Below, one piece after another: positions 1-11,100 of a stretch of DNA of 64,000 nucleotides. The translations under genes were made by a program, and so were the position numbers. The notes under the pieces are model-generated. The model was not told where the DNA came from. It saw only the letters and a program-made list of their open reading frames with translations, and did not search any database. The stretch comes from Symbiotaphrina buchneri (taxonomy: Eukaryota > Ascomycota > Symbiotaphrinales > Symbiotaphrinaceae): the NCBI GenBank assembly GCA_001599915.1, contig BCIG01000008.1, positions 62,001 through 126,000 of the forward strand, written 5' to 3'. Each line of letters starts with the position of its first letter. The first letter of the stretch is position 1.

Positions 1-834
1 TATCTGAATCTGCCGACTTGGCCAGTCCAGCTTTATTGCTCTTTCTTATGCAACTGATTTTCAGTCGCGATGTCCCCAGGTTGTCGGTTTCCATTTCATA
101 ATTTCGTTCGAGAAGATTTCGGGCTCTTGCAGTATCGCTGGATCATGTCTTTATAGACAAATTATTGTGTGGGGTGCATCTGTCTTTTGCCTTACAGTGG
201 AGTCATACCTGCAATTGACTCGTCAAGATTGAATGCTGTCCTTAAAACCAGGTTCAGCTGGAAGCTCGGACCATTCCAGCAACCTTTGTTCGGGCTGAAA
301 ATGAGTTCTCTACGGGTCTAGACTTTGCTCACCATTTATGTGGCTACATGATATGACCTTTCTAGCCGGCGCCAGCCGAGGCAACGTCTTATCTCAGCTT
401 TCTCTTCTCTTTTCTGCCTCGGTAGGCTTCTTCTCACTCGATTGTGTCATGCCAATGCTTCCCAATACTTGGCGTTGACTCCCAAGAACATCTTTGATTG
501 GCGCACACGCCAGCCGCCAACCGTTCCGGGCAGGTCAAGAGGGTTACGGCCCGCCGCCAAGGTGCAGGGCTACGCCCTTGCGCTGCGTAGGCTGGATGCC
601 CAGAATGGCCCAAGAAGATTCCAAGAAGATTCCAAGACCGTTATCAAGAGGCTGTGCATGCCCTTGACACCCTCATCTGTTCTCTATAAGACTCTGAGAT
701 AACGCTGTTCCGGCATCAAGTTTTCACCCTTCCCAAATCTCGTTGCCAGCGTTGTTATCCATCCTGACGGGCCCATTCTTTAATCCGGGTAAATCTCTTA
801 GCTTGACGTGCTTCCGAAGCGAAAGCACGCAATC
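1..834. other. Intergenic, 5' flank of the permease
   Basis: No frame in this stretch gives a protein that looks conserved, and no tRNA or rRNA pattern is visible. It holds pyrimidine-rich tracts just before position 835, as expected of a fungal promoter and leader for the permease gene. Confidence 0.5.
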
Positions 835-2853
835 ATGGAACCAACTGCACATCACCACAACGGCGCGACCGATACGGAGAAGACAGTCTTCAACGAAGGC
901 GCCGACTCCTCCGAAATGGGAGCGGAAGCCGTGGCGCCCTCCCACCGGGAGCTGCACCGTGGCTTGAAAGCGAGGCATATTACCATGATAGCCATTGGTG
1001 GTGCAATCGGTATGCACCCCATTTCACTCGTGGCCCGTTCGCGGTACATTTGATCAAGTATTGACTGTATCGGACAGGTACTGGACTCATCATAGGGACG
1101 GGATCAGCCCTGGCTCAAGCTGGACCGGCATCGATCCTCATTTCCTACACCGTCGTCGGCTTCCTTGTTTATCTGGTTATGTGTGCCCTAGGCGAGATGG
1201 CCGCTTGGCTGCCACTCCCGTCGGGGTTCACAGGTTACGCCAAGAGGTTCTGCGACCCTGCGTTAGGGTTTGCGATGGGTTATACGTATTGGTTCAAATA
1301 TATCATTACGACGCCCAATCAACTGGTAAGTTGTCGAACAGCCATAAAGGAATGCCTAACATAGCCAGACTGCTGCCGCCTTGGTCCTGCAATACTGGGT
1401 CAGTCGGGAGAAAGTCAATCCTGGCGTTTGGATCACCGTGAGTCTCCCATGCGCATGGACCACTCATGAAAGGTTCATCTTATGCTAACGCTTCTGGTAG
1501 GTTTTCTTGGTGACGATCATCTTGATTAATTACTTTGGCATTCGTTTCTTTGGCGAATTCGAATTCTGGCTGTCGAGTATCAAGGTCATTGTTATCGTAG
1601 CTTTGATCCTGCTTTCCCTTATTCTCGCATTGGGAGGAGGCCCAGACCATGATCGCAAGGTCCGTAGAAATCTCAATCGGACCGTCAAGGCTGGATTTTG
1701 CTCACATCATACAGGGATTCAGATACTGGAAAGATCCGGGAGCCTTCAAGCCTTACATAATGAGTACGCATCCCACCTTGACGTCACAGCTTTCGTGAGA
1801 GGAACTCAGCTAACTCATACGTAAACAGCTGGCGCTTCAGGCAAGTTCCTGGGATTTTGGTCGACCATGACCACTGCCGTCTTTGCCTATCTCGGCACCG
1901 AACTGGTAGGTGTCACAGTAGGAGAAGCCCAGAACCCACGCAAAACAATCCCTCGCGCAATCCGCCTGACCTTCTACCGCATTCTATTCTTCTACGTGCT
2001 CAGCGTCTTCCTTCTCGGAATGCTCGTACCCTACAACTCTCCGGACCTCATCTTCGCGACAAAGAAGAAAAACTCAGCAGCCGCCTCGCCGTTCGTCGTC
2101 GCCATCGAACTCGCCGGCATTAAAGCGCTGCCTGGGATTCTGAACGGCTGTATTCTGGTCTTTGTCTTCTCAGCCAGCAACTCGGATCTTTACATCGCCT
2201 CTCGTACGCTATATGCTCTGTCGAGGGAGGGACATGCTCCGAATTTCCTTTCCTGGACGGACAAACGCGGCGTGCCAGTCTATGCGCTCGGCTGCAGCGC
2301 GCTGTTCTGCTTGCTTGCCTACATGAACGTGTCCGAGGCATCCACGACCGTGTTCGGGTACTTTGTGAACCTCGTCACCATATTCGGGCTGCTGACGTGG
2401 ATCTCCATCTTGGTGTCGCACATCCACTTCGTCCGGGCCCGGCGCGCACAGAACATCCCCGACTCATCCCTCGCTTTCACCGCACCGCTGGGCATCTACG
2501 GCTCATACGGCGCGCTGTTCTTCTGCTGTCTGATCGCCGTGTTCAAGAACTTCAGTGTCTTCACGCACGGCTCCTACGGCGATTTCGACTACAAGAACTT
2601 TATTACGGGGTATCTGGGCATTCCTCTCTATCTGTTTCTGATTTTGGGGTATAAGCTCTTGCACTGGAATGGGGGTAGAGCAAATGGGATTGGGTGGAGA
2701 GGATGGGAGCCGGCGGTCGTGGATCTGTATAGTGGCAAGGATAGGATCGATCGTGAGGAAGAGGAGTTTTTGGCGCGGCAGAAGGAGAAGAAGGAGTTGG
2801 GGAAGGATAAGAAGGGAAGGTATTATAAGATCTTTGTTGGGTGGCTGTTCTAG
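835..2853 (+). CDS. Amino-acid permease (YAT/APC family)
   Basis: Plasma-membrane proton-coupled amino-acid uptake carrier. Six exons join in frame (835-1009, 1078-1325, 1369-1437, 1501-1659, 1715-1763, 1829-2853) to give 574 residues, the usual length for fungal YAT permeases. The soluble N-terminus is followed by the TM1 hallmark IAIGGAIGTGLIIGTGSAL, then by further hydrophobic helices and a conserved core with GTELVGVTVGEAQNPRKTIP (helix 6 region). The charged C-terminal tail ends in YKIFVGWLF. The start ATG is the first in frame and lies 25 residues or more ahead of the conserved core. The substrate cannot be fixed by eye; general, proline and dicarboxylic permeases share these motifs. 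The downstream neighbour is a Zn2Cys6 factor on the same strand. Confidence 0.93.
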
Positions 2854-3248
2854 GGTGTCGTGCTGTGTTTTTCAGAGCAAGCAGTGACGGTTAGAGGTTG
2901 AACAGCTGTAGTATATTTTTAACGGATTATCGACAAATGTCTAGACATGATAATTGTATTTAGACGTGCTGATTGTATATGGCCCCCTTTTATGTTCCAA
3001 CTCTATCTTACTCCGTACGCATGAGTGATTCGTCGCGGAGAGGGTACACCTTCCCGGAAGAGGAAGGTGCAAATTCCGCTGAACGCCGGTCGCCATCCGC
3101 AATCCCGCACATCAATCCGGAGTTCATCCGCTTTCCTCGAGCAGCATCCCTTGCACGACACAACATTCTTTCATCGGCAGCTGCGTTAGGGTCGTCGCTT
3201 GGCTGAAATCTACGTCCATCTCCGCTTCGGACCCTATACGCATCGAAG
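2854..3248. other. Intergenic between permease and Zn2Cys6 gene
   Basis: About 395 bp holding the permease 3' UTR (AT-rich, near 2,900-2,990) and the promoter of the next gene. No coding sequence or RNA gene seen. Confidence 0.5.
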
Positions 3249-5579
3249 ATGCTTCTAGCAGACAATACACCGATCCGACGACGCCGGAATGGAAAGCCAC
3301 CATCCTGCGAGCCATGCCGGAGAGGCAAGCTGGCCTGCGATCACACTTTGCCTGCCTGTGGACGATGTACACGCCGCGGTACGGCTTCACAGTGCATCTA
3401 CCATCCAGCGCCCATGACCCGGCCGAGAATGGACCGGCAAACGCCTACTGAGAATCTCACTGCTATTCCGGAGCAGCGGGCCGCTCCCGCACAGCTAACA
3501 CCAGCATCGACTACACCGGTATCAGTCCAGAGCTCCGCAGTACCGGAGTCGGCTTCCGACAACCAGTGGATGCCTGTCAAGCGCTTTTCTGGGTTCTTCG
3601 GTCCGACGAGCTTCTCGGCAATCTACTCCGAGAACCAGGGCGAGTTTGGAGCGAATGTCATGGACAGCCCGGCGGACGAGCTAGCTGCCAATGATGCTAC
3701 GCGTTTTGCCCCTCCGCTATTGTTCGGGGGAGCAGATGTTCAGGGCAGTGCTCGGCTGAATATGGGTGTCAAGATCCTGGCGCAACTTCCAGGGCATGCC
3801 GTCTGCCAACGGCTGGTTGACATTTTTCACACCATGGATGATGTCGTCATAATCGAAGGGATGATGCATCATACAGTCAAGGAATTGTGGGCGACGTTCG
3901 GCCGCGAACTAAAGGAACCAAAGGATCCTAAAGCGCTCTCCACCATCGCATCCAGGCTGTTTCAGAATGAGCAACAGCCATTACGGATCAAAGAGCGTGC
4001 GCAAGAATGGTTCGACACTTTTACAGGTAGCAACATGCGTTGGGAGTCGCTGGGGTTGTTGTTCTGTATGTGTGGCATGTCTTCGCTGTCACTGTTCGAA
4101 GCCGACCCACTATTTCAATCCGAATCTGTGGGAGGGAAGTACAACAGGAAAAGGTTTGCTTCAAGAATGTGCGAATGCGCGGAGGCGTGTTTGGTACTTT
4201 GTGATTATATGGATACTGTCAACGACTTGATTGTTGGTCTATTGTCAAGGATAGCATTGTTGAAGAGCACCGTGATGGGAGATACAAGTAAGTTGTATAA
4301 GGCCGTGCGGAGAACCGCTCCGGGGTAGAGTGATGGTCTCTGATCTTGCCTAGGCTACCTGGTATGGAGAAGACATGGTGAGAATGTTTCTGCTATTACA
4401 GCACTTGGAATCCATCGATACCATCCAGTGGAGAAAGTTACAGCAATCACGGAGTTTCGAAAGCGGATGCTTTCGTCCGCATACATCCTCGATAAGACCT
4501 TGTCTTCATTCCAAGGAAGACCACCGGCGCTAAGTCGACGCTACTGCGATTGTGAGCTGCCATTAGACCTTTCGGATCAGGAGCTGCTTCTGGACGTGGA
4601 CACGCTTCAGCGGGTTGTAAGCAGACTCGACCAGCATGGCTGGAACCCGGATTGGCGGGTATCCACTATCACAGTCAATCGCGCCTTATTCATGCTTTCA
4701 ATTGTCCGTGAGGAAATTTTGGAGATCTCTTTGGGGTCGAGCATTGAGCAAGCGGCGGCGGGTGCGAAAATAAGGTGCGTAGTCTTAGCCAAGATGAAGA
4801 TAATATGCTAACTTTTGTAGGCATGTGATTACACGATTACAGGAAACCTACAAGCAGCTTCCTGAACCGATTAGACTGACGCCTGGATGGAGTCCCCTCT
4901 TCAAGATAGCCGGCCGCAATGAGTTTTACCAAGCAATAACACGGCTAGAATATCTACAAATCCTGTTCCTTGTATTCCAGCAGCAGCGGCGTTTCGGAGA
5001 AGCCACGGAGGAAAATGGAAAGAACCTTTTGGACACTTCTAGAGAAATGCTTAGCCTTACCGTCCAACTTTGGATTCAGAGGGACAACATCCCGGAGCGA
5101 CATGGATGCCTTGACTGGACTGTGAGCTAGCCGCTTCCTCTTCCTGACCTGCGGTCAGACGCGATTCTCCTAGGCATGGCTAACAGAAGGAACAGGCTCT
5201 GACATATGGAGTCCCCGCGGCAGGTGCTCTCAGCCTACGCCTACTCGAAGAGATCAAGCAGCCCAACTCCGCCGGACCGTCACTCCTCCCCCGCTCAGAA
5301 GTCATACAGAACCTCAGCACGTTCATCGCATTTCTAGACTGGGTCCGTCCCACAGACCCCAACTACGACCTCTGCCACCGGATAAGCCGCGTTATACAGC
5401 ATGTGCTTGACCAGATCCTGGAACCGCCGCGTGTGGAAGAAGCGCAGACCGTACAGGTGCAGCCGTTTCAGTATGATACCGAGTTCCCGAATATGGATAT
5501 ACCTCTCGATGAGACCGAGTTTATGGATTGGCTGGGCGCGGTGGATTGGACGAGGGGTCCATATGTGGATCTGAGTTAG
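3249..5579 (+). CDS. Zn2Cys6 transcription factor with fungal TF middle region
   Basis: Nuclear DNA-binding regulator. Exons 3249-4287, 4354-4774, 4821-5121 and 5196-5579 join in frame to 714 residues. Near residue 20 lies a binuclear zinc cluster of the form CEPCRRGKLACDHTLPACGRC, with the sixth cysteine in SQCIYH. It is preceded by the basic stretch RRRRNGKPPS. The middle third (GRPPALSRRYCDCELP and following) is the alpha-helical part of the fungal-specific TF domain, and the C-terminus is acidic (DETEFMDWLGAVDW), possibly for activation. Introns are 46-74 bp with clean GT-AG ends. It is convergent with the beta-mannosidase pseudogene; control of the neighbouring sugar genes is possible but unproven. 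Confidence 0.9.
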
Positions 5580-5726
5580 GATGAATTAAATCTTCAAGAA
5601 TTAGACGTCCCAAGTCCACGGTCGTTTGGGGTCTAGGTATGCCTTGCACCTAGCTGTGGAGTTCTAAGTTTCCATATTGACTGATACTCTATGCAGCTGT
5701 CTACACCTAATACTGATCCACGATTA

Positions 5727-7440
5727 TCAAGCGGATCCAAGATGACGCGCCTTCAATTTCCATCCACCGTCTGGCATACTGTGACCTGTGGCAACTCTCA
5801 TATGAACGACGCGATCATGCCCCGAAACTAGGTCAAATCCATTATCATCGAAGCAACAGGCATCAGCCAGTTCAGCGTCGTCTGTGACTACAGCCAGCTC
5901 CAAAGCCTTCAAAGGGGGACCTTTTGCGGAGACAGAGTACGACAAAGTGTTGCAATTGCCAACTTTGACAGGCCCGATTTCCACAGCGGATTCGGAAAGG
6001 TCCAGATATTTCAACGGCTGTGGCCATTCCACGAAGCGGGCTACGACCTCGTCACCTTGGAGCAAGCGCACCGAGACGACGACTTGAGCTGGATCAGCGC
6101 CCTTGGGGAAGTCGACGCTCTGTAACTCCGAAGACCGATTTGGGTGAAGCACAACCTTGTCCTGGAAGTCTCCCAGCACGGATCCATCCGCCACTGCAAT
6201 GAATACCGCCTCGGGCGTCGCTTCTACCGGCTTGAGTGTAAGATTCGACGCCCACAACTCCACGTACGTTGTCCGCTCGATATACACTTGTGTGAATTCG
6301 TCCGCTGGGAGCTCCCTCACCCGCCGTGAGGCACCCACTATGACTGGTTCGAAGTCTCGCTTGGTGGTATAATATGCGAGTTTCCGTCGCATGAAACTAT
6401 CCGCAAGTGACCAACTGACAGCGGGGAAACAATCATTCAGCTGCCATATTAAGCTGCCGGCACATTCTTCTCTGCCGGGCTCTCGCCAAGGCCGACGGAA
6501 AGCGCGAAGGGCGAAATCCATGGCCTCGGCCTGTAGCACCTGCGTGGTATAGGCGTAGTCCTCCAGCGTCATGCCGTGCTTGAAGTTATCAATCAGATAC
6601 AAGGCGATCGTGCGTTGGTCTTCGGGCGCCATGTGCCACGCGTCCATGGTGCGAGACTGCGGATACTGTTCTTTTGGATCGCTGATTAACTGCTTCAGCG
6701 TGCGGATACTTGGATAGGACTTCATCCCAAACTCGCTGACGAAGCGTCCGGTCAGCTTCTCATAATCCTGGTATGGGTACCGAGGCTGATCAGCCATCCA
6801 AACACGCCAGGAATGCATGTCGCCGACGGTCGGGTCGTTGCTGTATGATCCGCCATATGGACTGCTGATATGATACGGGACGCGTGGGACCAGCTCCTCG
6901 CATACATCTTTCAGCAGCTTCTCGTAGTAGTACCGCGCCGGCCAATTAGTCTTCAGCCAACTTTGCGGGTCTTTGTCGGTCATGTCGTACTCGAGATGAT
7001 GGAGTTCAGCGAACATGTGATCCTCATTATTCCCACACCAGAGCACGATGCAAGGATGATAGCGCGTGCGACGGAGGTTATACTCGGCTTCCGCCTTGAT
7101 GGACGCCATCAGGTCTGGATTGACGGGATAGGCGCCGCAGCCAAGCCTGAAGTCGTGCCAGATAAGGATGCCCAGCTCGTCGGCGATGTCGTAGAATGAG
7201 TCATCCTCGTAGGTGCCGCCGCCCCAGACACGGACCATGTTCTGGTTACTCTCAACGGCCAGTTCTAGCTATGCTCAGTACTGCTCCGGCGTCAAGCGCA
7301 AGAGGAAGGTGTCTCCAGGGATCCAGTTTGTGCCGTGGCAGAAGATAGGGATGTTGTTGATACAGAAGAAAAAATGTACTGCCTTCTTTCCTAGGAAGAG
7401 GACATTGGACAAGTTCAGAGAGACAGAGGCCAATATGCTT
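5727..7440 (-). pseudogene. GH2 beta-mannosidase, N-terminal half destroyed
   Basis: Remnant of a glycoside hydrolase family 2 beta-mannosidase, which removes terminal beta-mannose from manno-oligosaccharides. The 3' two-thirds is open from about 7238 down to 5727. It keeps the acid/base motif (CGNNEDH) and the nucleophile motif (FVSEFG). Upstream on the same strand the family text continues: a GTNWIPGDTFLLRLTPEQY stretch, then two in-frame stops (TGA, TAG) exactly where R/Q-type codons are expected. Both stops are explained by C-to-T changes. Further upstream, near 7370-7440, homology persists in altered frames (FFFCINN, PLPRKEG) and then melts into AT-rich RIP-mutated DNA. About 300 N-terminal residues, including the sugar-binding domain, are lost. 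No signal peptide can be judged. It formed a divergent pair with the MFS transporter at 11032, plausibly for uptake and hydrolysis of mannosides. Confidence 0.88.
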
Positions 7441-8960
7441 AAATGCTGTATCTAGACCGTTCTTGATAATAATTATAATAGTATATAAAGGTTGTAAGCT
7501 GAAGCCTATAGGGTACTATAGCTACAGGTTTATGATAGAGAACATAAACTTAGAAGAAGGGTCAATAGTGAATATCTATAACCTTTTACCAGCAGGGTTT
7601 ATAAACATTATCATAACTTTCTATCTACTGAGATTTAGGCCCTTAAGCTTTATAATCACTGTTACTATAATTGATTAAAGATCATCTGCCATCTTGATAT
7701 CTATAACCAGATCTGTTATTTATACAATATACATCTTTAAGTAAATAAACCTGTACAGGTTGATTGTTATCAACATTGGATCTTTAATATACTTATTTAA
7801 TCAGTAATCATTAATTAAAGCTATTAGGGAAACAAAATAAAACAATACTAATCTTATCTATAATGGTAATTAATCTTTCTAATATTTAACCATAAAAAAT
7901 TACTATTTTAGAATAAATTTTTAAACCTTTATTCTTTCTTTAACCTTTTACCTATTAACTATACTAATTTAAACTATAGCTTTAGCTTATTACCTTTTAG
8001 CTTTACATTTACTATAATATTGATTTTATACTTTAAAAACATATTACTTATCTTTATAACCAGTTTATTGTTAATCTTAATTACTATAAATATATCTAGT
8101 CTTTTAAAGATAAGTATATGTTTCTTTTTTTATTCTTTTATGTTTACAGTTTAAATTTTAGATTTAGAACAGGAATCTTTTAAAATATAAAAAGCTATAT
8201 AGTATAGCTATGTTATTTTGTTAACTTATTATATAACATGCTGGTTAAGATTATAAGTTAAATCAAAAATAAGATTATATAAAAAAAGATTAAGATAGAT
8301 GTTTATTAAAAAGTTAATAATAAATAAAAAAGACTTATCTACAACATTGGCCTGGTAGAACTTTTAGCTTTTATTTATCAAAATACAAGTTAATAAAAAA
8401 GGTATTGTTTATATAAAAAAGAATCTTAAATATATAGTTTTAAAGAAAAAAATAACAGGTAAAACATAATTAAAAGTTAATTATAGTTTTGAAATTATTA
8501 ACATTATAACATGATTATAAAGTAAAACAGGTATTAGATTAAGCTTTTAAAAGGATTTCTTTTATAATAATATATTATTTTAATAATAAAGATTTTAATA
8601 CCTGATATCTTTAATTATCTATCTTTTTTAGATTAAATAACTAGGTATTATTTTATTAAATTACCAATGTTAATCTTAGTTTTTAAGGTTTAATATACAA
8701 TATGTTATTAAAGTATAAAAAAACAAGATAATCTTATATATATTCCTTGATATATATAGCTTTTATAGATTAATCTATAGATTGTTATATTCTTTAAATA
8801 TATCTTTTTACTTCTTTAAAATTAACTAATAACGTAATTGAAAACATTTATAACAGAGTTAAAATAGCTTAAATAATAATAATAATTAAAAAAGATACCT
8901 TTATACTTGATTATTATATTTTTAAAAACATATAATAATGATAATAACATAACTTTATAT
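7100..8960. repeat. Tandem duplication, unit A (left copy)
   Basis: Left copy of a direct duplication. It spans the 5' part of the beta-mannosidase, the divergent promoter and the first ~70 bp of the MFS transporter coding region. Positions 7143-7300 align base by base with sequence 1,877 bp downstream. Its right end (8663-8944) aligns with 10819-11100 at an offset of 2,156. Differences are almost all C/T or G/A. In this copy the mannosidase edge is nearly clean and the transporter edge is heavily mutated; for example 8885-8940 is a RIP version of 11041-11096. Confidence 0.85.
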
Positions 8961-10535
8961 TTAATTATAATGTTTATCCTGTTAATCTAGACTTAATAAT
9001 GTTTATTAAGACAAAAGGTAAATATAAAGTCATGTTAAATAAAAATGTCCAGCTTGTCAACAATGTTATAGAATAAGTTATCTTTATAGATGCTATTGTC
9101 CTAGATATAGATTATATTCTAATTACTTTTGATAATTAATTCTAGTTATGTTTAATATTGTTTTAGTATTAAGTACAAGAAAAAAGTATCTTTAAAGATC
9201 CAGTTTATATTATAACAAAAGATAAGGATGTTATTAATATAAAAGAAAAAATATATTGTTTTCTTTCCTAGGAAAAAGATGTTAGATAAGTTTAAAAAGA
9301 CAAAGACTAATATGTTTAGATATTATATCTAGATTATTCTTGATAATAGCTATAATAATGTACAAGAGCTATAAACTAAAGCTTATAAAATATTATAACT
9401 GTAGATTTATAACAGAAAATTTAAATTTAAAAAAAGAATTAATAATAAACATCTATAGCTTTTTATTAACAAGGTTTATAAATATTATTATAACTTTCTA
9501 TCTATTAAAACTTAGATCTTTAAGCTTTATAACCATTATTATTATAATTAATTAAAGATTATCTGTTATCTTAATATCTATAACTAAATCTGTTATTTAT
9601 ATAATGTATATCTTTAAGTAAATAAGTCTGTATAGGTTAATTATTATTAATATTAAACCTTTAATATATTTACTTAATTAATAATTATTAATCAAAGCTA
9701 TCAGGAAAACAAAACAGAATAATATCAATCTTATCTATAATAACAGTTAATCTTTTTAATATTTAATCATAAAAAATCATTATTTTAAAATAAATTTTTA
9801 AGCCTTTGTTCTTTTTCTAACCTTTTACCTATTAACTATATTAATTTAAACTATAGCTCTATTATTACCTTTTGACTTTATATTTATTATAATATTGATT
9901 TTATACTTTAAAAACATGTTATTTATCTTTATAATCAGCTTATTATTGATTTTAATTATTGTAAATATATCTAGCCTTTTAAAGATAAGTATATATTTCT
10001 TTTTTTGTTTTTTTATACTTATAGTTTAAGTTTTAAACTTGGAATAGGAATCTTTTAAAATATAAAAAGCTATACAATATAATTATACTATCTTGTTACC
10101 TTATTGTATAATATATTAGTTAAGGTTGTAAGTTAAATCAAAGATAAGATTATATAAGAAAAAATCAAAGTAGATATTTATTAGAAAGCTAACAATAGAT
10201 AAAAAGGACTTATCTATAGTATTAATCTAATAGAACTCTTAGCTTTTATTTATCAAAGTATAGGTTAATAAAAAAACATTATTTATACAGAAAAGAATCT
10301 TAAATATATAATCTTAAAAAAGAGAATAACAAGTAAAATATAATTAAAAATCAGTTATAGTTTTAAAGGCTGTTAATATTATAATATGACTATAAAGTAA
10401 AACAGGTACCAGATTAAGTTTTCAAAGGGATTTCTTTTATAATAGCATATTATTCTAATAGTAAAGATTCTAGCACCTGATACTTTTAGTTATCTGTCTC
10501 TTTTAGATTGAATAACCAGGTGTTATTTTATTAAA
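7460..10535. other. AT-rich RIP-mutated block
   Basis: Three kilobases of very AT-rich DNA with no credible genes. Short open frames at 7463-7678 and 9340-9555 are two copies of the same non-coding sequence. Paired comparison of the two duplication units shows one-directional C-to-T and G-to-A changes, which is the mark of repeat-induced point mutation. Mutation is densest in the middle and fades at both outer ends (before about 7460 and after about 10380). Confidence 0.85.
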
Positions 10536-11100
10536 GACAACATTAAGACTATGTTGTTGATCATGCAACTTGACAAAACAAAGATTGATTTCTGCTGTTA
10601 TAAGTGCACTATACAGAAAAGCATAACCTGATCTTAGCCAAATCTGCTGTAATACAACATATAGTCATTGAATAAAGGATTACATTTTCAGTGAAATACA
10701 GAGTTTACAGGGCATTGCATAGGGTTTTCCTGCATCTTAACCTTTTAAAGCAACGTTGAGCTTCCCAAAATAGACCGTATGCCTGAGCGTATACCGATCG
10801 ATAATATCTCATAGCTTCGCCGGTGTTGGTCCTAGCTCTTAGAGTCTGATATGCAATATATTGTTAGGGTGCATAAAAGCAGGGCAATCCTGCATATATT
10901 CCTTGATATATGTAGCTCTTGCAGATCAGTCTATAGATCGCTGCGTTCTCCAAATATATCTCTCTACTCCTTTGGAATCAACCAATAGCCCAACTGAGAA
11001 CACTTACAACAGAGTCAAGATGGCTTAAACAATGACAGCAGCCAAAAAAGGCACCTTTACGCTCGGCCACCGCACCTTTGAGAACGTGCAATGGTGGCGA
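8961..11100. repeat. Tandem duplication, unit B (right copy)
   Basis: Right copy of the direct duplication. It begins with a heavily mutated copy of mannosidase 5' sequence: 9092-9240 is the RIP version of 7215-7363. It ends with the clean promoter and start of the working MFS gene. It is about 280 bp longer than unit A because of a block at about 10536-10818 with no partner in unit A. The junction between the units lies near 8945-8985 and is blurred by mutation. Confidence 0.85.
10536..10818. other. Unmutated ~280-bp block present only in unit B
   Basis: Normal-composition sequence that starts abruptly after RIP-mutated DNA. It has no counterpart in unit A, where flanking homology closes up near 8660. 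No open frame, terminal repeat or RNA gene was recognised. It is either an insertion into unit B after RIP or sequence deleted from unit A. Confidence 0.6.

Noticed and set aside
7463-9555. Two similar 71-residue open frames (7463-7678 and 9340-9555) that could look like paralogous small proteins
   Set aside because: They are the same segment of the duplicated, RIP-mutated DNA. Their low-complexity Ile/Asn/Tyr content comes from AT richness, and the strand is opposite to the old mannosidase gene.
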